Source of the DNA: QVMP01 sp047974325
Lineage (GTDB): Bacteria > Bacteroidota > Bacteroidia > Bacteroidales > Dysgonomonadaceae
Reading direction: 5' to 3'
Assembly (NCBI GenBank): GCA_047974325.1
Contig: JBKECE010000237.1
Span: forward strand, 20,161-84,160
DNA: 64,000 nt
In this document: positions 60,730 through 64,000 of the stretch, piece by piece
How the letters are laid out: the number at the start of each line of letters is the position of its first letter
How positions within the stretch are numbered: the stretch's first letter is position 1
Notes under the pieces: model-generated
Database searches by the model: none
What the model saw: the letters and a program-made list of their open reading frames with translations, nothing else
What the model was told of the DNA's origin: nothing
Position numbers and translations under genes: made by a program

Positions 60730-62607
60730 ATGAAAATGCTTAAAAAAATATTGACATCAGGTCTTATAATATGCGGTTTTTGTTTTAGCCATTATTCTTG
60801 CACCGAAGATTTTCTTATCGGAGACAAATTCTTGGAAAAACCGCCGTCAGTAGATGTTACCATAGATAGTGTGTTTGCTCAGGCTGACAATGCCAGAGGT
60901 TTCCTTTGGGGCGCATATTCAACACTATATTATGGATTGAACTGGGATTGGAGCTCTCGTGGAAACAAAATGAACATGGGGCTTCAGGAATCATTAGGCG
61001 ATGATTTTCACAGTTACCTTTCGTGGGACAATGTGAATCGTATCTATTACACCGGATTGTATAACGCCTCAATGGAAAACAATCAGTCGGCTTATGATTT
61101 TTCGGATGGTGAAACGCAGTGGACAGGCATTCGCAAAGCTTGGATTTTTATTGAAAATGTAGACAGGGTTCCTGACATGGACAATGCTGAAAAAAGCAGG
61201 CTGAAAGGCGAAGCCAGATTGATCATAGCTTGTCATTATACTGATATGTTCAGGCATTTCGGTGGACTACCGCTTGTTCAGGGTTCTATTAAATTGGAAG
61301 ATGGAAAGAACTATATACCACGTGCCACAGCCCGTGAAACAGTACAATTTATCACCGATTTGTGCGATTCGGCCTATCAGACTTTGCCTTGGGCATTAAG
61401 CACTGACGAAGCAGCCAAATGGGACGGTCGTCTGACCGGAGCATCAGCTTTGGGATTGAAAATAAGGGTATTGTTGTTTGCAGCAAGCCCGTTATTCAAT
61501 GACGATCAGCCTTATTATACAGAAAAACAGTCAGAAGCCAACACCAAGCTCTATACATGGATGGGCAAAAAAGACATGAGCCTTTGGACAGATCTGGAAG
61601 CTGCATGTAAAGAGTTCATGAATCAACTTTCGAGCAAAGGAGGATATGAACTGGTCACAAACTCTAAACCGGGATTAGGCTTTCGTTATGGATATTTTAA
61701 CAGAGGAACGAAAGAAACTTTGATATCTACACGCATCAGAGAAACCATACCGGGCAATGTATGGGACGGAAGTTATTACTTCTTGCAGTCGGCTACTTAT
61801 TACGGATCTTTGAATCCAACGCTAGATTACATCGATTCGTTTTCAATGGCAGATGGAACACCTTTTGATGCATCTATCTGGGGAGATACAATATCCGGAG
61901 GTTATTATTTTGACAACGGTGTCAATCCGTTTGCCGGAAGAGATCCTCGTTTGTCTGAAACTTGCCTTGTAAATGGCGTGAACACCATACAAGACCGCCC
62001 TGCTGAACTATGGATCGGCGGTCGCGAGAGATCAACTTCCAATCATGATGGCGGAGTTGGTACGGGAGCAGGATTGTTTAAATTTTTGCTCACCGGACAA
62101 CTTATGTCCAACACGGAAGCCCACTGGCCATATCTGAGGTTAGCTGAAATATATCTGACGTATGCAGAGGTTATCAATGAATTGTATGGACCAACTAATG
62201 AAGCATTTTTCTATTTGAATAAAACACGCTTGCGTGTAAACCTTAAAGGTCTGAAAGAAGCAAATCCGACAACCGTTTGGGATCATGACAGTTTCTTAAA
62301 TGCAGTTTTGAACGAAAGGGCTTGTGAATTCGGAGTGGAAGAAGTCAGATTGTTTGATATGACCCGTCGGAAATTGGAACAAGATTTTCGTAAACGTCTT
62401 CATGGAGTTGATATTTATCAATATAAAGATGAAAATGACAAAGTTGTTCCCGGAAAATACATCTATAAGAGATATACGATAGCAAAGCGTTATTTGCAGG
62501 ACGGAGATGACGGTACAGTCTATTTCAGTCCGAAATGGTATCTGTCGGCATTTCCTCTCAAGGAAGTAAACAAAGGATATCTGACTCAAAATCCTGGATG
62601 GGAGTAA
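60730..62607 (+). CDS. SusD/RagB-type glycan-binding surface lipoprotein (PUL2)
   Basis: 625 residues; lipobox HYSC (Cys24) followed by acidic TED. SusD features: GFLWGAYSTLYYGL, KGEARLIIACHYTDMFRHFGGLPLVQ, ALGLKIRVLLFAASPLFND, and C-terminal WPYLRLAEIYLTYAEVINE and LNERACEFGVEEVRLFDMTRRK. It is the binding lid of the preceding SusC. A further SusC-like gene follows 28 bases later. Confidence 0.95.
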   Translation: MKMLKKILTSGLIICGFCFSHYSCTEDFLIGDKFLEKPPSVDVTIDSVFAQADNARGFLWGAYSTLYYGLNWDWSSRGNKMNMGLQESLGDDFHSYLSWDNVNRIYYTGLYNASMENNQSAYDFSDGETQWTGIRKAWIFIENVDRVPDMDNAEKSRLKGEARLIIACHYTDMFRHFGGLPLVQGSIKLEDGKNYIPRATARETVQFITDLCDSAYQTLPWALSTDEAAKWDGRLTGASALGLKIRVLLFAASPLFNDDQPYYTEKQSEANTKLYTWMGKKDMSLWTDLEAACKEFMNQLSSKGGYELVTNSKPGLGFRYGYFNRGTKETLISTRIRETIPGNVWDGSYYFLQSATYYGSLNPTLDYIDSFSMADGTPFDASIWGDTISGGYYFDNGVNPFAGRDPRLSETCLVNGVNTIQDRPAELWIGGRERSTSNHDGGVGTGAGLFKFLLTGQLMSNTEAHWPYLRLAEIYLTYAEVINELYGPTNEAFFYLNKTRLRVNLKGLKEANPTTVWDHDSFLNAVLNERACEFGVEEVRLFDMTRRKLEQDFRKRLHGVDIYQYKDENDKVVPGKYIYKRYTIAKRYLQDGDDGTVYFSPKWYLSAFPLKEVNKGYLTQNPGWE

Positions 62608-62635
62608 TTAATCAAATCTAATACAACGATATATT

Positions 62636-64000
62636 ATGAAGTATAAATATATGAAAGGATTAATCGCGGGAGCGTTGATTTTACTCTCTGTAGGAATCAA
62701 TGGTGAAACGATTTCCGGAATAGTTAAAGATAAATCCGGTCTTCCCGTAAAAGGAGCCAAGGTTGTGTTACTGGGCAATTATAAAGTGCAGGCAGTCACA
62801 AATGATCAGGGTCAATTCACTATTGATGCGAACATTGGCGATTATATCAGGACAGAAACACCTGACAGCAAAATCCGGTTAGATGTCATCTCTGAAAGTG
62901 GAATTGAGGTGAATATGGATGATAAATCGTCTTTCATCAACATGGAGAACGGGAATAAAGTACGATTGCTGGAAAATACAGGAGCTGTTGCTGTCATCAC
63001 ATCAGACGATATTATGAAAAGTTCGGCTTTGAGTCCTTCCAATGCGCTCTATGGATTAGGTTTAGGACTTACGGTTTTGCAGAACAACGACGATCCGTGG
63101 ACAAATGTTCCAACGATGTATGTAAGAGGTATAGGCTCTCTCTACGGAGTATCTCCTCTGATATTGGTTGATGGCTTTGAACGTCCGATGAGTATGCTCT
63201 CAAAAGAGGAAATAGATAATATCCAGATTCTTAAAGATGCGGCCGCCACAGCTATTTATGGTCTCAGAGGATCGAATGGCGTCATTTCCGTGACAACCAA
63301 AAAAGGAATATATAACGGACGCAAGGTATCGGTCAGCTACGATCAGGCTTTTAACAAAGCAGTGCGTTTACCCAAATTTGTTAATGCACAGACCTATGCC
63401 CGTTCGGTGAATGAAGCAATGGTAAACGACAAGGCATTGGGAACACGTTACAATGACTATGAAATTGATGCCTTTGGTTCGGGAACATCGCCGTATTATG
63501 CAAATGTAGATTGGGCAAATCAGTTGCTGAGAAACACCGGAACGTCAAATATTATCAATGCCAATTTCAGTGGTGGAGGCAGCACCGCACGTTATTTCAG
63601 TTCTATTAACCTGACCAATAACAGCGGCTTCATCAAACCGGACAACATTGTCTCTCAATTTTCGTCCCAACTGAAATACCAACAGTTTAATGCACGTACC
63701 AATCTCGACATCGACATCACTCCTACCACAGAATTGACTGTGCGGTTGATGGGAGCCATACAGGCATACAATACGCCAACCAGAAGCGGGCAAAGCATAA
63801 TGTCATTGATCTATAATACACCCTCTGCTGCATTTCCCATAAAAACTCCTTCGGGCAAATACGGAACAAGCAGCACTTGGACAGAAAATCCACTTGCAGA
63901 AATCACAGCACAAGGATTTTCGGGTGTCAGCACACGCACATTATTGGCAGATCTTGGAATCACCCAGCATCTGGATGCTGTGCTGAAAGGTTTGTCTGCT
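62636..64000 (+). CDS. Atypical SusC-like TonB-dependent receptor, cut by window end
   Basis: ATG 62636 opens a frame that stays open for 455 codons to the window edge, so this is the N-terminal part only. Signal peptide about 1-24 (LIAGALILLSVGING). CarboxypepD_reg-like domain (ISGIVKDKSGLPVKGAKVVLLG), plug with TMYVRGIGSLYGVSPLILVDGFERP and IQILKDAAATAIYGLRGSNGVISVTTKKG. The usual VVVxGYG segment before the plug is missing; instead there is an ENTGAVAVITSDDIMKSSAL linker. It lies 28 bases after susD and is probably in the same operon, giving two SusC-like receptors around one SusD unless a second SusD lies beyond the window. Confidence 0.85.
   Translation, partial: MKYKYMKGLIAGALILLSVGINGETISGIVKDKSGLPVKGAKVVLLGNYKVQAVTNDQGQFTIDANIGDYIRTETPDSKIRLDVISESGIEVNMDDKSSFINMENGNKVRLLENTGAVAVITSDDIMKSSALSPSNALYGLGLGLTVLQNNDDPWTNVPTMYVRGIGSLYGVSPLILVDGFERPMSMLSKEEIDNIQILKDAAATAIYGLRGSNGVISVTTKKGIYNGRKVSVSYDQAFNKAVRLPKFVNAQTYARSVNEAMVNDKALGTRYNDYEIDAFGSGTSPYYANVDWANQLLRNTGTSNIINANFSGGGSTARYFSSINLTNNSGFIKPDNIVSQFSSQLKYQQFNARTNLDIDITPTTELTVRLMGAIQAYNTPTRSGQSIMSLIYNTPSAAFPIKTPSGKYGTSSTWTENPLAEITAQGFSGVSTRTLLADLGITQHLDAVLKGLSA

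Overview
The window looks like a chromosome segment of a member of the Bacteroidales, from a lineage that keeps the type IX secretion system (T9SS). The evidence is: two SusC/SusD-type outer-membrane glycan uptake pairs plus a third SusC-like receptor; lipoproteins with SPII lipoboxes; several proteins with T9SS type A C-terminal sorting domains; the T9SS regulator PorX; DUF2027/Smr and DUF3823 proteins; an AT-rich base composition; and repeated TAnnTTTG promoter elements. Gut Bacteroides generally lack T9SS, so a Dysgonomonas-, Paludibacter- or Porphyromonadaceae-like organism fits better. This placement is inference, because no rRNA gene is present.

Layout. (1) 1-5300: typA, a secreted sialate O-acetylesterase and ychF. 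(2) 5300-10800: a 513-bp spacer that may hold a 40-codon membrane peptide gene, then a 1593-residue BspA-type leucine-rich-repeat surface protein with a T9SS tail. (3) 10800-33200: polysaccharide utilisation locus 1 (PUL1). It contains an Ig-SGNH-LamG secreted esterase whose 3' end looks frameshifted; a membrane-spanning LamG/Kelch/winged-helix regulator broken by two in-frame TAA codons; tandem GH92 alpha-mannosidases; a GLUG-repeat T9SS protein; SusC/SusD; a DUF3823 lipoprotein; a GxGYxYP-family protein with a degenerate signature; a CBM6-like T9SS protein; and a PL1 pectate lyase. (4) 33200-53400: mostly housekeeping genes. These are tsaE-porX divergent from tcdA, an SGNH hydrolase, a CapA-family protein, trkH-trkA-dxs, a six-helix membrane protein with a degenerate Nudix-like tail, lipA, a DPP IV-type peptidase, a small lipoprotein, queA, a DUF2027/Smr protein, an LEA-2 lipoprotein, a lipoprotein carbonic anhydrase, an NlpE-like lipoprotein, a DUF2752 protein and two TM2 proteins. 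(5) 53400-64000: PUL2, with a T9SS carbohydrate-binding protein, a GH128-type glucanase with crystallin-like, FN3 and T9SS parts, SusC/SusD, and a second, atypical SusC-like receptor cut off by the window end.

How the parts fit. Six proteins here (5811, 20219, 29361, 30592, 53749 and 54837) carry a T9SS tail, and PorX, encoded between the two PULs, is a response regulator of that system. PUL1 combines alpha-mannoside hydrolysis with pectate lyase activity; PUL2 points to beta-1,3-glucan. The core block groups two enzymes of tRNA A37 modification (TsaE for t6A, TcdA for its cyclisation) around porX, and groups isoprenoid (dxs), lipoate (lipA) and potassium (trkHA) functions on one strand.

No tRNA, rRNA, CRISPR array, insertion sequence or phage gene was recognised. 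I found no clear new defence or mobile system. The items most worth following are the regulator with two TAA codons, the membrane/Nudix-like protein between lipA and dxs, the atypical third SusC and the repeat elements upstream of the PUL genes.
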